Source: Chloroflexota bacterium (lineage in GTDB: Bacteria; Chloroflexota; Anaerolineae; Anaerolineales; Villigracilaceae). Taken from it: a stretch of DNA of 61,639 nucleotides. The stretch's first letter is position 1; each line of letters starts with the position of its first letter. A model generated the notes under the pieces. It was given only the letters and a program-made list of their open reading frames with translations, made no database searches and had not been told where the DNA came from. This document shows, one piece after another, positions 61,334-61,639 of the stretch. Both the position numbers and the translations under genes were made by a program. The DNA is taken from NCBI GenBank assembly GCA_024224815.1, contig JAAENC010000857.1:1-61639 (forward strand). Reading direction: 5' to 3'.

Positions 61334-61515
61334 GATTTTTAAGTACCTGTAATTTTGGTAGGGTCGCCCTGTTTAGGTAAAAAGAAGTTCTTTCTTTTTG
61401 ATAAAATTCTTGCCAGAAAGAAGGTTTTTCTTGCACAGAAGAAAGGGTCGCCCTTACTTCTAATTTGAGTAAAAACTATTATATCTTGCTCGAATACTTC
61501 CAAGAGTGACTAGTT
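61334..61515. other. Intergenic region with a small repeat
   Basis: No gene seen. Two copies of AGGGTCGCCCT (61360-61370 and 61444-61454), partly palindromic, lie 84 bases apart, with an A/T-rich segment between them. They may be ends of a short dispersed element. The DUF255 promoter should also be here. Confidence 0.4.
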
Positions 61516-61638
61516 TCAAAGGCATATAAATTCAATTACATGCTTCTTGTTGTAAGGGTGAGCACGATTGTGGATTTGTCTCTGGTTCCAGGCATGAGCA
61601 AAAGCTTTTAGGTGTCTATTAAGCCATTCAATACAACG
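61516..61638 (-). CDS. Possible transposase C-terminal fragment
   Basis: A minus-strand frame enters from beyond the window and ends at TGA 61516-61518. It reads CIEWLNRHLKAFAHAWNQRQ then HPYNKKHVIEFI, a composition and pattern like the end of a DDE transposase, where a final helix holds an AWN-R motif. Only about 40 residues are visible and I cannot name the family. If right, both edges of the window touch mobile DNA. Confidence 0.35.
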   Translation of the reverse strand, partial: RCIEWLNRHLKAFAHAWNQRQIHNRAHPYNKKHVIEFICL

Positions 61639-61639
61639 A

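Noticed and set aside
1-61639. CRISPR arrays, tRNA or rRNA genes
   Set aside because: I looked for short regularly spaced repeats and for tRNA-like cloverleaf or rRNA sequence and found none. Repeats seen are dispersed, not arrayed.

Overview
The window reads as one chromosomal segment of an anaerobic or facultative bacterium that feeds on methylated amines, amino acids and peptides. The organism cannot be named from sequence alone. The mix of many pyrrolysine-free MttB paralogues, fused DMGDH/GcvT flavoproteins, a tungsten-type aldehyde oxidoreductase, Lrp regulators and a lipoprotein-fed peptide ABC importer fits Chloroflexota (Anaerolineae-like); that placement is inference. Both ends look like recombination-prone flanks.

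Left flank (1-5.8 kb): an IS3-family element end that interrupts rdgB/HAM1, then tatA, a nitronate-monooxygenase-like flavoprotein, a DedA/YqaA-like membrane protein, an Fe-S protein and a universal stress protein. Two degraded copies of a DUF255/thioredoxin-domain gene lie here, both in the same orientation as the intact copy at 59.3-61.3 kb. Right flank (57-61.6 kb): an MFS transporter, a GABA-type aminotransferase, a collapsed aldehyde-oxidoreductase remnant, intact DUF255 and a possible transposase tail.

The core (about 5.8-56.3 kb) is a large catabolic island in four alternating transcription blocks. Block 1 (+, 6.7-20.9 kb) runs lrp, corrinoid protein, Opp/Dpp binding protein and permeases, three tandem MttB genes, a DAO-type flavoprotein, a saccharopine/lysine-dehydrogenase-like enzyme and two ABC ATPases, ending at a terminator. 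The convergent gene before it (5788-6483, -) resembles the MetH reactivation domain and probably keeps the corrinoid active. Block 2 (-, 37.9-20.9 kb) runs lrp, ornithine-cyclodeaminase-like, two class III aminotransferases, an MmsA-type dehydrogenase, a lone corrinoid cap domain, MttB, DMGDH-GcvT, DinB, cupin, MOSC, DAO, MoaD-like, AOR and an EamA transporter. Block 3 (+, 38.1-53.9 kb) runs DMGDH-GcvT, GcvT-like, two CrtI/PYROXD2-like flavoproteins, MttB, two DAO genes, a Tat-exported spermidine-dehydrogenase-like flavoprotein, a CWC cysteine-rich protein and DMGDH-GcvT. Block 4 (-) is a kinase/phospho-lyase fusion resembling hydroxylysine kinase plus 5-phosphohydroxylysine phospho-lyase, and an MFS transporter.

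A working model is that peptides or amines enter through the Dpp-like importer. Quaternary N-methyls would be removed by the MttB/corrinoid system. Tertiary and secondary N-methyls would be removed oxidatively by the DMGDH-GcvT proteins. The C-N bonds of the backbone would be cut by DAO and SpdH-like oxidases, aldehydes handled by AOR, and C3 amino acids passed through an omega-aminotransferase and MmsA to acetyl- or propionyl-CoA. The enzyme set suggests N-methylated polyamines and/or N-methylated (hydroxy)lysine, but the substrate is unproven.

The least explained sequence is a family of three roughly 145-nt interspersed elements (16123, 27235, 49263). They share terminal inverted repeats, a conserved GCCACAAA core and two hairpins whose stem bases differ between copies while pairing is kept. 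All three sit between genes in the sense orientation.
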